The notes under the pieces are model-generated. The model worked only from the letters and a program-made list of their open reading frames with translations. It was not told where the DNA came from and made no database searches. A stretch of DNA of 64,000 nt from an uncultured Sphingomonadaceae bacterium. GTDB lineage: Bacteria > Pseudomonadota > Alphaproteobacteria > Sphingomonadales > Sphingomonadaceae. Numbering within the stretch: position 1 is the first letter of the stretch; each line of letters begins with the position of its first letter. The position numbers and the translations under genes were made by a program. Shown here in pieces: positions 45,240 to 52,904 of this stretch. The DNA lies in contig CANLQE010000001.1 of assembly GCA_947493215.1 (NCBI GenBank), forward strand, positions 558,001 through 622,000. Reading direction: 5' to 3'.

Positions 45240-45449
45240 TTTTTCTTTCATGTTTTTCGTGTCCTGAGAATTACACTAATTTGGCAAGACTAGTCGCGTG
45301 TTCTCAGGGATTTACCGGGGCGCAGCGATTGCGGTGCACACCAGAGACCCATTTGGCCTTGGCGAAACCGGTGCAATAAGGTCATTATCTCTAGAGGCCG
45401 ATTTAGCGTCCTCAGATGCAGATGGGTTTTAGGGTATTTTTTGTTCGCT
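45240..45449. other. Gap between tRNA-Thr and recombinase module
   Basis: No gene is supported here. The sequence directly after the tRNA is T-rich, which may terminate tRNA transcription. The end of the recombinase gene reaches 45450. A possible attachment site of the recombinase could lie in this stretch, but no repeat partner was recognised. Confidence 0.35.
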
Positions 45450-47066
45450 TCAGGCGAAGCCGAGCTGCTTTCGCTGCTCGTTCCAATCGAGTGGGATATT
45501 GCCGCTGCGTAGTAGCTGGCGTGCCGTGATTTGCGGTGGCTGACTGCCATTGATGATTGCTGTGACGATATCAGGAGCAAGGTAGCTTAGCCTGGCAAGC
45601 TTGCTGAGATGCTGTTTGCTGTAGTGAGTAACAAGCGGCGATGAAGCATCACCGATGAAATGCTCCCGAGCAGCAAAGGCCTGTGCCATCAATTTGAGTA
45701 AAATGGGATCTGCAATTCGCTTTGCCGATTTGTTGTCAGGAGACAATGCCAGTTTCAATTCGTTGCCCTTTCGGACCAGCTTTGCTTCAACGGTAATGGT
45801 TTCAACCGGTATTTTAGGATAAAGCTGCAATGATATGTTGAGAGCATTTTCCGTTAGTTGCACTGTGACTTTCCAATCGAGCAGCATTTGCCGTTTCTGA
45901 GGAACGGTCATGTTCGGCAACCGCTCGGCCCATTTCGCATAACGATCTAGTTTGTCAGAAAGTTCGTCAGGGTCTGTTCCGTTGGATCGGTCATTGGATG
46001 ACAAGTGCCTAGTGATAGCACCGATGATCAAGCGATCGATTTCGCCAGCAGGCAATCGCCACTTAGATGCATTTTTGTCGCTTGGAATAACGCGAGTGAC
46101 GTAATAGCTATATCGTTTTGACCCCCTCTTTCCCGCCGCTGGCGACATGGGTCTGCCATCGGGATCGGTAATCATGCCCGTGAGCAAACTCGGATTGTTG
46201 CATTTCTTGCCAAGCATTTTTTCATGGCAATTTGCTGTTATTGTCTTTTGCACTTTTTCGAAGATGTCATCAGCAATGATAGCTTCATGCTCACCATCAT
46301 AGATATTGTCTTTATGGCGTATCTTGCCGACATAGATCGGGTTTTTCAGGAGCAGGGCGAGGGGTCCAGTTCCAAAGCAAACATTGCCAATGGTTCGTCC
46401 ATCTTTGAGCTGTCGTTCGCGGGTTCTAAGGCCTTTGGCTGCGAGATCTTCTGCCAGTGTCGGTATTGATTTAAGTTCAAGATAGCGATTGAAGATATAG
46501 CGAACCGCCTCCGCTTCATCTTCCCGGATCAACAATTTCCGGTTCTCAACTTTAAATCCATGCGGGACAGCACCTCCCATCCACATCCCCTTCTTCTTGG
46601 AAGCAGCGATCTTGTCTCGAATGCGCTCACCTGTGACCTCTCGTTCAAACTGGGCGAAGGAAAGCAGAACATTGAGGGTGAGACGTCCCATGCTGTTGGT
46701 GGTATTGAAGCTTTGTGTGACACTGACGAATGAAGCTTCGTTCTCATCCAGTATTTCAACGATCTTAGCGAAGTCGGCCAATGACCGCGTTAGCCGATCT
46801 ACTTTGTAAACCACGATGACATCGATTTTACCTGCTTTCACATCATCAAGCAGTTGAACAATGCCTGGGCGATCCATATTCCCGCCAGACCAACCGCCAT
46901 CATCATAAAGTTCGGGAACCGCTTCCCAACCTTGACTGGCTTGGCTCAGGATATAGGCCCCGCAGGCTTCTCTCTGAGCATCGAGGCTATTGAAATCCTG
47001 CTCCAACCCCTCTTCGGTCGATTTGCGGGTGTAGATAGCGCAGCGAAGGGGCTTGGGATTACCCAT
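45450..47066 (-). CDS. Large serine recombinase of DUF2924/DUF3489 module
   Basis: This approximately 538-aa large serine recombinase starts at ATG 47066. The catalytic Ser16 lies in YTRKSTEEG, and KVDRLTRS and MGRLTLNVLLSFAQFERE give the remaining resolvase-domain motifs. A recombinase domain (about 180-290) and a long C-terminal part follow, which includes a zinc-ribbon-like Cys pair (NCHEKMLGKKCN). Such enzymes integrate or excise prophages and genomic islands. It is last in a coupled set with DUF2924 and DUF3489 genes, which accompany this enzyme in many alphaproteobacteria. Excision has not been shown. Confidence 0.9.
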   Translation of the reverse strand: MGNPKPLRCAIYTRKSTEEGLEQDFNSLDAQREACGAYILSQASQGWEAVPELYDDGGWSGGNMDRPGIVQLLDDVKAGKIDVIVVYKVDRLTRSLADFAKIVEILDENEASFVSVTQSFNTTNSMGRLTLNVLLSFAQFEREVTGERIRDKIAASKKKGMWMGGAVPHGFKVENRKLLIREDEAEAVRYIFNRYLELKSIPTLAEDLAAKGLRTRERQLKDGRTIGNVCFGTGPLALLLKNPIYVGKIRHKDNIYDGEHEAIIADDIFEKVQKTITANCHEKMLGKKCNNPSLLTGMITDPDGRPMSPAAGKRGSKRYSYYVTRVIPSDKNASKWRLPAGEIDRLIIGAITRHLSSNDRSNGTDPDELSDKLDRYAKWAERLPNMTVPQKRQMLLDWKVTVQLTENALNISLQLYPKIPVETITVEAKLVRKGNELKLALSPDNKSAKRIADPILLKLMAQAFAAREHFIGDASSPLVTHYSKQHLSKLARLSYLAPDIVTAIINGSQPPQITARQLLRSGNIPLDWNEQRKQLGFA

Positions 47067-47514
47067 TGGTCGCTCTTGGCTGATATTCGCCGCGTTTTCT
47101 GAGGCCAAAGAAACGCGGACCGGACCAATGGGTTCCCGTGATATCCTCCGCTATCTGGGAAAGACTGCTGTATCGGCGGCCCTGATATTCAAAACCGTTA
47201 TCACAAACTACGACTTGGTGGTTTTTGTCGCCCCAACTGCGGATCAGGCGTGTGCCGGTCTTGAGGGCAATTTGCGATCTTGTCCCGATCTTTCCATTTC
47301 TAAGCAGCTGCCCGCTGATCCGATCTATTTCACGCGAGGTGGCCGTTGATAATTTGCCGTGTACGCGTTCCTGAAGGCGATGAGCGATACCGCGTCGGAG
47401 CAGATCAGGGCTGACATCGGGTGCTGCCTCCCGATAGACATCCCGCCATTTGGCGCGAAGCTGAGCAGGCGACATCGCACTGAGTTCGTCCAGCTGTTGA
47501 GCCAGAGATATCAT
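47059..47514 (-). CDS. DUF2924 domain protein
   Basis: This 151-aa protein carries the DUF2924 pattern, including LRAKWRDVYREAAPDVSPDLL near the N-terminus, GTRLIRSWGD and HQVVV, and a YSSLSQIAEDITGTHWSGPRFFGL segment near the end. The latter resembles a short DNA-binding or restriction-fold strand set. Its function is not known. The start overlaps the DUF3489 stop by four bases and its stop overlaps the recombinase start by eight. Confidence 0.9.
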   Translation of the reverse strand: MISLAQQLDELSAMSPAQLRAKWRDVYREAAPDVSPDLLRRGIAHRLQERVHGKLSTATSREIDRISGQLLRNGKIGTRSQIALKTGTRLIRSWGDKNHQVVVCDNGFEYQGRRYSSLSQIAEDITGTHWSGPRFFGLRKRGEYQPRATNG

Positions 47515-47753
47515 GCCGCACCCGCTTCAGCTTTCTTTCCCGGGCTTCGAGTGATGCGGTAGACAGTGCCGTAATCACCGCGTTGTTCACGGGCGAGCAC
47601 AAAGCCTTTCTTGCGCAGGCCAGTCAGGAACGCACGGACGCTGTGCGGTTTCCATGTTGTCGCCTTACATACCTCATCGATGCTCGCACCTTTGGTGCGA
47701 TTGAGTAGCGCGATGACGTTCGCAGATTTGGTTTTGGGTTTGGATGTTGCCAT
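47511..47753 (-). CDS. DUF3489 domain protein (winged-helix-like)
   Basis: This 80-aa protein starts at ATG 47753. The central part has a winged-helix-like sequence (ASIDEVCKATTWKPHSVRAFLTGL) with a hydrophobic turn, typical of DUF3489. It is probably a small DNA-binding protein for the recombinase cassette. A longer frame to 47843 overlaps repeat-rich sequence and is not used. Confidence 0.85.
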   Translation of the reverse strand: MATSKPKTKSANVIALLNRTKGASIDEVCKATTWKPHSVRAFLTGLRKKGFVLAREQRGDYGTVYRITRSPGKKAEAGAA

Positions 47754-47955
47754 TTTGGATCTCCAGCTTGGCACTGGAGTATCCAGCGCTTCCACTGACC
47801 AAAGCCACAAGATTTGAAAGTCCAGCGGCGCATCGTGAAGCATCTACACGACCGGAACCACCATGCTCGAACAAGCATGGAAGTCCAGTGATATATCTGA
47901 CCAAACTCAAAAGCTGTATATGGACTTCTAGTCACGTTCGAGCATTGTTTGGCGC
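47754..47955. other. Intergenic region with repeated CCAG motifs
   Basis: There is no gene here. Short similar pieces (TCCAGCG, GTCCAGCG, AAGTCCAGTG, GGACTTCTAG) recur in both orientations across about 180 bases upstream of DUF3489. They may be binding sites for the cassette's own regulator or recombinase core sites. The pattern was seen by eye only and is weak. Confidence 0.35.
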
Positions 47956-48168
47956 ATGATCAACTTGGATGAAATCGATCCCCGAAAAGCACGATCAGGT
48001 TTGTTTGCTCTTGCCACCGCACTTTTGGAAGATGCACATGAATTGGCGGTTCACGGCCAAGGTAACGAGATTGATCAATCTGAAGTCTTGAAATTGCTGG
48101 ATGGCTTGGTCGATCAAACCAACCAGATTGAAATCCTGTTGATGGCAATCGCTGCTATTCGAGAATGA
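47956..48168 (+). CDS. Small acidic unknown protein (70 aa)
   Basis: This 70-aa frame starts at ATG 47956 and is acidic and helical (LLEDAHELAVHGQGNEIDQSE). It is divergent from the DUF3489 gene. Its stop codon lies within a diverged copy of the dispersed repeat at 48164, so the repeat may have provided or altered the C-terminus. No family is recognised. Confidence 0.5.
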   Translation: MINLDEIDPRKARSGLFALATALLEDAHELAVHGQGNEIDQSEVLKLLDGLVDQTNQIEILLMAIAAIRE

Positions 48169-48182
48169 CAGCTTTGCGGCCC
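48164..48182 (+). repeat. Diverged copy of dispersed AATGTCCGCTTT repeat
   Basis: The sequence AATGACAGCTTTGCGGCCC resembles the repeat head at 49927 (AATGTCCGCTTTTGCGCCC). The following CAGTTCCCGACGTTAAC is close to a segment at 59484-59500 in the larger element. The stop codon of the 70-aa gene is inside it. Confidence 0.45.
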
Positions 48183-48275
48183 AGTTCCCGACGTTAACGA
48201 GCTTTGATGAGAGGCGAATAGCAGCCATAAAAATGCTCGATATGCTTGGCTGTCCGTCGTCAGATAATTTTGATT

Positions 48276-48728
48276 TCAGTGCCGATGAGAAGTGAAACCG
48301 ATGTCATCAACTTTCCAACCGTCCTCATAGACCATGCGTATTTTACCATCGGTATCTACAACTTTATTCCAATCGCATGTGCTTTTGCTGTGATAAACTA
48401 GTTCCGCTGTTTTTCCATTAATCGTTTCCGACGCCAACGTCATTGCATTGCATTTTGCCGATGACTGTTGGCGTTCAAAATAGACTTTCATGAAGTCTTC
48501 ATAGGAATTGGATTTTCTTTGCTGCGCCGTTTTAATTTGGGTGTCGAGTTTTAGCGTAAACGCCTTGGAATGATAACGTTTTCCATTCTCAACACTAATC
48601 CCTTCGGACACCCGTTGATGATATTCCCGATATGTTTCGTCAGGTGTCATGCTTATTGGATCTGGCGAATTCCCACATCCAACTAAGGTAAGCGCAATCG
48701 CGCCCAGAATGATAAATTTTTCTGCCAT
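48276..48728 (-). CDS. Lipoprotein of unknown function
   Basis: The 150-aa product starts at ATG 48728. The signal ends in LTLVGC, giving a lipidated Cys near residue 18 of the mature-start count. The rest is polar, with a KCNAMTLAS segment and a further Cys in STCDW that could form a disulfide. No family is recognised. It is immediately downstream of the truncated metallo-beta-lactamase-like gene. Confidence 0.6.
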   Translation of the reverse strand: MAEKFIILGAIALTLVGCGNSPDPISMTPDETYREYHQRVSEGISVENGKRYHSKAFTLKLDTQIKTAQQRKSNSYEDFMKVYFERQQSSAKCNAMTLASETINGKTAELVYHSKSTCDWNKVVDTDGKIRMVYEDGWKVDDIGFTSHRH

Positions 48729-48729
48729 A

Positions 48730-49014
48730 TTAGTGTTCCCTATTGTGTACATCACCGCCTCGTTTTCCAAGACTATCAGCATCGGCATGCTTGGTCGCGA
48801 TCCCCCGCACGTTTATGCTGCCAATCTGAAAATTTCCCGGATCACGATATAACGGCGTATCTTTGCTGAAATAATAGCTGGCATCTTGATCAAAATGGGG
48901 ATGGGTAATGAAAACCGCGTCTGCAGCAATACCTGCCGCATAATCATAACCCAACCAAATTCGGCTGTTATGGGGATAGTGGCCGTAAAAAGCATGGAGC
49001 TGTTGCTGTCTCAT
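48730..49014 (-). pseudogene. Truncated metallo-beta-lactamase-fold remnant
   Basis: The 94-aa frame contains ITHPHFDQDASYY, a match to the THxHxDH metal motif with the last His replaced by Gln. It is followed by a GSINVRGIATKHAD stretch that in this family precedes the next metal ligand. The fold normally spans 200 or more residues. Here both the N-terminal strands and everything after residue 94 are missing, and no neighbouring frame continues the domain. The start overlaps the stop of the upstream gene (ATGA), so it may still be translated. Confidence 0.65.
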
Positions 49015-49862
49015 AACAGACCGCTATCCATCGCATAGCCAATCGCAGTAAATATCCCGCCTGTAAGGAGCATCACAGGGCCAAAACGTGACCCTCGATA
49101 TTTGTCCTCCGTTGCACTGATCTGTCCGCTATAAGGATCAAACCGCGCCCGCATGACCTGCCCAATGTCTTCGTAGGAAAAGCTGCCAATGCTAACATCC
49201 GCGCTTTCAGTGCCCTGAAAATCCCCACTCAAGATTCTGAGCACCGGAACGTCGTAGGCTGCACCGTCAGAATCATATGCAATCTCTACATCTGCAAGCT
49301 TGGCCATTACATCCATTGCGCGTGTCTCGCGGCGACGATCCTTGATCATCGTTAGCATCCCGGCCACCATAACTGCCAGGCCGACACCGCCAAAGAAATA
49401 GGCAAACCCTATGTCATTGCTGCCATTCTCGATATTGGGCAGACAAACGAAAGCCATGCCAATAATCCAGAACATGGCAATAATTGCCGGCCATATTTCG
49501 CGATCGCGTGAGGTTTTGATCTTGCCGGTTCGTGAATGGAACTGCGCTGGCCACATGGTGCCAATCGGATACGCATTGCGCTTGTGGATCTGGCTAGACA
49601 TCGTTCGAAGTCCAGACTGAACTCCACCGATCAGTTCGAACACTGGCTGGTACTGGCGGGTCTCTTTCCCGGTTTCTTCGTCTACAGAAAGGCGGACGTT
49701 ATAATGCTCCACTACACGTGCGACACCGTTTTTCGCATTACTAAGGAAGCAGAGAAAATGGATCGACATGCCCAACGCTACAAGCAGCAGGATGGTGCCC
49801 ACAACAACAAACCCGCTTTCCACGAGATCAAAAACCATATCGGCAAAATCGAGTAGATCCAT
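49011..49862 (-). CDS. DUF3592-like membrane protein
   Basis: This approximately 283-aa protein starts at ATG 49862. It has a membrane segment near residues 18-40, a soluble region with a VARVVEHYNVRLSVDEETGK strand pair, two further helices about 125-165, another soluble region of similar plan, and a terminal hydrophobic helix. The repeat of a soluble strand-rich part between helices resembles DUF3592 proteins. The function is unknown. It is first in the set with the truncated metallo-beta-lactamase and the lipoprotein. Confidence 0.6.
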   Translation of the reverse strand: MDLLDFADMVFDLVESGFVVVGTILLLVALGMSIHFLCFLSNAKNGVARVVEHYNVRLSVDEETGKETRQYQPVFELIGGVQSGLRTMSSQIHKRNAYPIGTMWPAQFHSRTGKIKTSRDREIWPAIIAMFWIIGMAFVCLPNIENGSNDIGFAYFFGGVGLAVMVAGMLTMIKDRRRETRAMDVMAKLADVEIAYDSDGAAYDVPVLRILSGDFQGTESADVSIGSFSYEDIGQVMRARFDPYSGQISATEDKYRGSRFGPVMLLTGGIFTAIGYAMDSGLL

Positions 49863-49924
49863 TCGCAATGCCTATCAGGTCGATACTAAGATCCATTTAA
49901 CCCTAAGACGGCCATAGCATAACT

Positions 49925-49945
49925 CCAATGTCCGCTTTTGCGCCC
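49925..49945 (+). repeat. Copy of dispersed AATGTCCGCTTT repeat abutting GNAT relic
   Basis: The 21-base sequence beginning CCAATGTCCG is identical to the one at 59433-59453. It lies directly at the broken 3' end of a GNAT gene fragment, so its insertion or recombination is a plausible cause of that break. Confidence 0.7.
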
Positions 49946-50060
49946 AGAGCAGACGTCGACAATTGGATCGATATCTCCAAGTGCTCGGGCGAGGATTGAT
50001 TGAAATAGTCGATACAAATACCGACTTTCCCAGTTCCATAGGCCTTACAACTAGCTCCAT
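49946..50060 (-). pseudogene. GNAT acetyltransferase N-terminal remnant
   Basis: Reading the minus strand from an ATG at 50060, the first 30 or so codons align with the N-terminus of the intact GNAT gene at 57215. RPMEL is shared, then a one-base deletion shifts the frame, after which IDYFNQSSPEHLEI matches IDYFHNASPEFLEI in the other frame. By hand about three-quarters of 91 aligned bases match. Homology stops near 49971, next to the repeat copy. No function remains. Confidence 0.75.
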
Positions 50061-50066
50061 AGTCAA

Positions 50067-50999
50067 CTAGACTTCTAAATCGAACAGAGAACAACTTTTC
50101 GTCAATCCAAGTCCACGTTTCATGGCTGGATAGCTACGTACGATTGCCGCAGTCATCGCCAATTCAAACCGAACACCGCGGCTATAATTCGCCTCGATCT
50201 TGTCACCCAGTTCAAAGGTATCGGCAGATTGCGTTGCGATGGCTTGCCCAAATTCAAAGGCCATTGCTTCGTCTGCGGGCAATCCTTTTTTGCCTCTTAG
50301 CATAAGATTGACCTTGCTGCGTGCCACCCCGTCTGCCATCGCGCCATTCGCCGCAGTGATGGCACATGGCCCACAATCTTCGGCTAACGTCGCCCCAAGT
50401 CGCGCAGCATGGAATAAAACCGACGGTGCTTCATGCCGATGCAATGCCGCAGGAGCAAAGTGCATCATTTTTTCAAACGCATGACCCGGTGCGTCGGCGA
50501 TCTCCTGCATGTATTCACTTTCGTGGGGCGATTGCTGGTTCATCATGTTAAGTAATGCGCGTTTGGGAAGCCCGGCGGGCGCAATCCGTTGACGCACGAA
50601 CAGGATACCCAGCGCAATATATACCAATATTACCGGGCCCAATACGCCCGGTGCATCGGCGATAAAGACATCTGGCGAGCAAATACCCGCAGACACCTCA
50701 TAGATATGCAAAATTCCGTGAAAAGTGAGGAAGAGTGCGCCAGCGAAAGCAGCAAGCCAGCGGGCATGGATATTGAAACTGGCATAGGTGAGAATGACCC
50801 CGCAAACCGCGAAGGCTATTCCAATATCGCGGATGAAATGCTGATTAGGTGGGCCAGTGGTAATAACCGTCGGAATTGCAACATACCACTCCATCGGCCA
50901 AATGATCATGAAGGCAGCATTCCCAAAACTGAACAGGCCTACCGCCAGGACCAAATATTGCGCCAGTCGATCAAGGAAGTCCTGTTTTCCGGTTATCAT
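50067..50999 (-). CDS. Membrane protein fused to carboxymuconolactone-decarboxylase-like domain
   Basis: The 310-aa product starts at ATG 50999 with AAAGGA upstream. The first 140 residues form four membrane helices of a DoxX-like or similar kind. The rest, from about residue 150, is a soluble AhpD/CMD-like domain with the redox-type motif EDCGPC (Cys209 and Cys212), as in peroxide-reducing AhpD proteins. The fusion is unusual for this fold. A membrane-tethered thiol-redox activity is possible but not shown. Confidence 0.65.
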   Translation of the reverse strand: MITGKQDFLDRLAQYLVLAVGLFSFGNAAFMIIWPMEWYVAIPTVITTGPPNQHFIRDIGIAFAVCGVILTYASFNIHARWLAAFAGALFLTFHGILHIYEVSAGICSPDVFIADAPGVLGPVILVYIALGILFVRQRIAPAGLPKRALLNMMNQQSPHESEYMQEIADAPGHAFEKMMHFAPAALHRHEAPSVLFHAARLGATLAEDCGPCAITAANGAMADGVARSKVNLMLRGKKGLPADEAMAFEFGQAIATQSADTFELGDKIEANYSRGVRFELAMTAAIVRSYPAMKRGLGLTKSCSLFDLEV

Positions 51000-51221
51000 T
51001 GCTTTTCCTTTAGCTTTTGTTGTCAGTTTTTCAGATGTGTCGTCTGTGGATCTAAGGCTACGGTGAGCGCTCATGACTTTCTGGCTCTATTGACCGCAAA
51101 CGTATCTCTATGTTTGTTATTCGGTCTTCCAGTCGCTCGGTCGAACTTGCTTCCACAGTGTAAAGCGGTTCCATCCAGCGATTTAATTTTTGCCAAATTG
51201 TTGGCTTGTCTGGATAAGGTT

Positions 51222-51668
51222 TCATGAACAGCTCCCCAGTTGCTGTTCACCATTGTAAACCACCCAATTCTTTTCAGTTTCAAAGAGCTGAATTTCATGG
51301 AGCAACGGCCCAAATCGGCCCTGCAAAGTGTTCCAGAACAAAATTACCAGATTTTCGGTGGTCGGATTGATGCCTGCGCATATTTCGGCGTCAATATTCA
51401 GATGTCGGTGATCAACTTCATCTATAATCAACCGATGCATCGCTTCTTTCAAATCTACCAGATTGACCACGATTCCGGTTTTGGGATTGACAGGACCGCG
51501 GAGTGTAACAATCAACACATAGTTATGTCCGTGACCATGAGGTCTCGCGCATACGCCAAACAATTCTTCATTCTCGGCAGCGGTCAAATCTTCTGACCAT
51601 AGCCTGTGTGCAGAAGAAAAAGTTTCCCGGCGTGTAAGATTGACGATTGGTCGATTTTCAGAAGTCAT
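51222..51668 (-). CDS. 6-pyruvoyl-tetrahydropterin synthase (biopterin type)
   Basis: The 148-aa product starts at ATG 51668. Zinc ligands His21, His46 and His48 and the catalytic Cys40 are visible in SSAHRL and CARPHGHGH. The Cys-to-first-His spacing of five intervening residues (CxxxxxHGH) is that of PTPS enzymes that make tetrahydrobiopterin. It differs from the three of QueD (CxxxHGH). NLVDLK and the later DHRHLN block match PTPS as well. It is overlapped by the SDR gene upstream, in an operon with a sepiapterin-reductase-like partner. Confidence 0.85.
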   Translation of the reverse strand: MTSENRPIVNLTRRETFSSAHRLWSEDLTAAENEELFGVCARPHGHGHNYVLIVTLRGPVNPKTGIVVNLVDLKEAMHRLIIDEVDHRHLNIDAEICAGINPTTENLVILFWNTLQGRFGPLLHEIQLFETEKNWVVYNGEQQLGSCS

Positions 51669-52362
51669 TGCTATGTATCTCGATTGTTGTGCCAGATGTC
51701 GTGCCGGACTGATGCCGGTCGAGCAAAAAAGCGATGGTTGGTACAATCTGTTCCGGCAGTACCGGTGATGATATGCCGAGCGACTTGCTCATTGCGGTCT
51801 CTACTGCACCCGGCGCGATGGCATTGACCCGTATATCGTATGGGCGGCCATCAAGCGCGAGGGATTCAGTTAGCCCGATAACAGCATGTTTTGATGCGGC
51901 ATATGCGGAGAAACCTCCAAATTTTTGCATGCCGCGCAGGCCGGCGAGCGAGCTGATGTTGACGATGTCGCCGGGCTCGTTGGTTCTCTGCCAACAACGC
52001 ATTGCCGCACGGCAAGCATTGAACGTTCCCAGCGTGTTGGTGTCCAGCACTTCGCCAAAGCGCTTCGATGTCAATTCATCCCAAACCGTTCCACGCCCCA
52101 ATATTCCGGCAGAACATACCAGCGACGTGGGTCCAAAAGCTTCGATTGCCTGTTCCGCAGCCGCATAATCTCTGACATCCAGATCAAAGCACGATATTTG
52201 GCCCGGACATTCTTGAAGCGCAGATGCTGCGGCTTCCAATCGCTGATGTTGTCGGCCCGCTATGGCGACCCTCCAGCCAATAGAAAGAAAATGTGTCGCC
52301 ACCGCCTCGCCAATGCCTGAACCGCCGCCTGTTATAAAAATGGACTGGGGTGCATTGGTCAC
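51658..52362 (-). CDS. SDR reductase, sepiapterin-reductase-like candidate
   Basis: This 234-aa short-chain reductase has the cofactor motif GGGSGIG (12-18) and the catalytic Ser137/138, Tyr154 and Lys158 (YAASK). GTG start at 52362 overlaps the stop of the NTF2-like gene by four bases; its own stop overlaps the PTPS start by 11 bases. Coupling with a biopterin-type PTPS makes a sepiapterin-reductase role likely, but SDRs are diverse and the assignment rests mainly on context. Confidence 0.75.
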   Translation of the reverse strand: MTNAPQSIFITGGGSGIGEAVATHFLSIGWRVAIAGRQHQRLEAAASALQECPGQISCFDLDVRDYAAAEQAIEAFGPTSLVCSAGILGRGTVWDELTSKRFGEVLDTNTLGTFNACRAAMRCWQRTNEPGDIVNISSLAGLRGMQKFGGFSAYAASKHAVIGLTESLALDGRPYDIRVNAIAPGAVETAMSKSLGISSPVLPEQIVPTIAFLLDRHQSGTTSGTTIEIHSNDF

Positions 52363-52805
52363 GCCGGCAACAACGCCTCATTGTGTTGCTCGAGGAACGT
52401 GGCCAATTCTTTTGTATTGTGAAGACGTTCATAATGGAGGACCATCTTGCCATCGCGGAATATATCCCATTCTTCACCAATAAGGACAAATGGTGGCAGG
52501 TCGCACCGCTCATAAGTCACTTGCCACGGTAGATAGATGCCGTCCGAAAATTCGGCAGGTGGGCTGGTTATTTCGGGCTTCCGCAAATCAAAACGTCGGT
52601 CGAAACCATCAACGCTTTGCCGGATGCCTTCGAGAACCGCTTCCTTGCCGATATGCGTACCCCCAACAGGCGGTGGAAGTCCGTCCAATATCCAGGTGAT
52701 ATTGTCCGCAAATAGGTCACCGACGACTTTCCAATCTTTCGTGACAAAACCAATTTCGAATGCCTCAGCATAAGCCATGAAAGACGCAATGGGATTGTCC
52801 GGCAT
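52359..52805 (-). CDS. SnoaL/NTF2-like fold protein
   Basis: This 148-aa small cone-fold protein contains WILDGLPPPVGGTHIGKEAV and other features of the SnoaL/NTF2 family. Such proteins bind small molecules or act as isomerases, hydrolases or cyclases. It is first in the operon with the SDR and PTPS genes (GTGA overlap). Its involvement in pterin chemistry is inferred only from this. It is divergent from the HxlR gene across a repeat-bearing promoter. Confidence 0.7.
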   Translation of the reverse strand: MPDNPIASFMAYAEAFEIGFVTKDWKVVGDLFADNITWILDGLPPPVGGTHIGKEAVLEGIRQSVDGFDRRFDLRKPEITSPPAEFSDGIYLPWQVTYERCDLPPFVLIGEEWDIFRDGKMVLHYERLHNTKELATFLEQHNEALLPA

Positions 52806-52833
52806 ATCTAATTTCCTTTGTTGTATTTAGTAA

Positions 52834-52886
52834 GTTCACTTAAAGAACCCACTATCAGAGTGAGTTCCCTTGTGCAACCCACTATC
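52834..52886. promoter_or_regulatory. Paired direct repeats between NTF2-SDR-PTPS operon and hxlR-type gene
   Basis: Two copies of GTTC(A/C)CTT...AACCCACTATC lie at 52834-52856 and 52864-52886, exactly 30 bases apart (about three helix turns). Each copy includes a partial palindrome (GTTC...GAAC in the first). They are well placed to bind the HxlR regulator and control both directions. The function is inferred from position. Confidence 0.65.
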
Positions 52887-52904
52887 TCTCGCTATAGGAA
52901 AGCC

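Larger units (their letters stand above)
45450..47753 (-). mobile_element. DUF3489-DUF2924-serine recombinase integration module
   Basis: Three overlapping genes in one orientation (small HTH-like DUF3489, DUF2924, large serine recombinase) sit 210 bases after tRNA-Thr. They form a recurrent integration cassette in alphaproteobacterial islands. The span of the element beyond these genes is not resolved because no flanking direct repeat was recognised. The accessory genes that follow to the right could be its cargo. Confidence 0.6.

Noticed and set aside
51071-51313. 80-codon frame between the CMD fusion gene and the PTPS gene
   Set aside because: It overlaps the end of the PTPS gene in another frame and has no ribosome site or family motif.
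51222-51668. Calling the PTPS gene queD because queG is in the window
   Set aside because: queG is 20 kb away, and the Cys-to-His spacing is that of biopterin PTPS rather than QueD.
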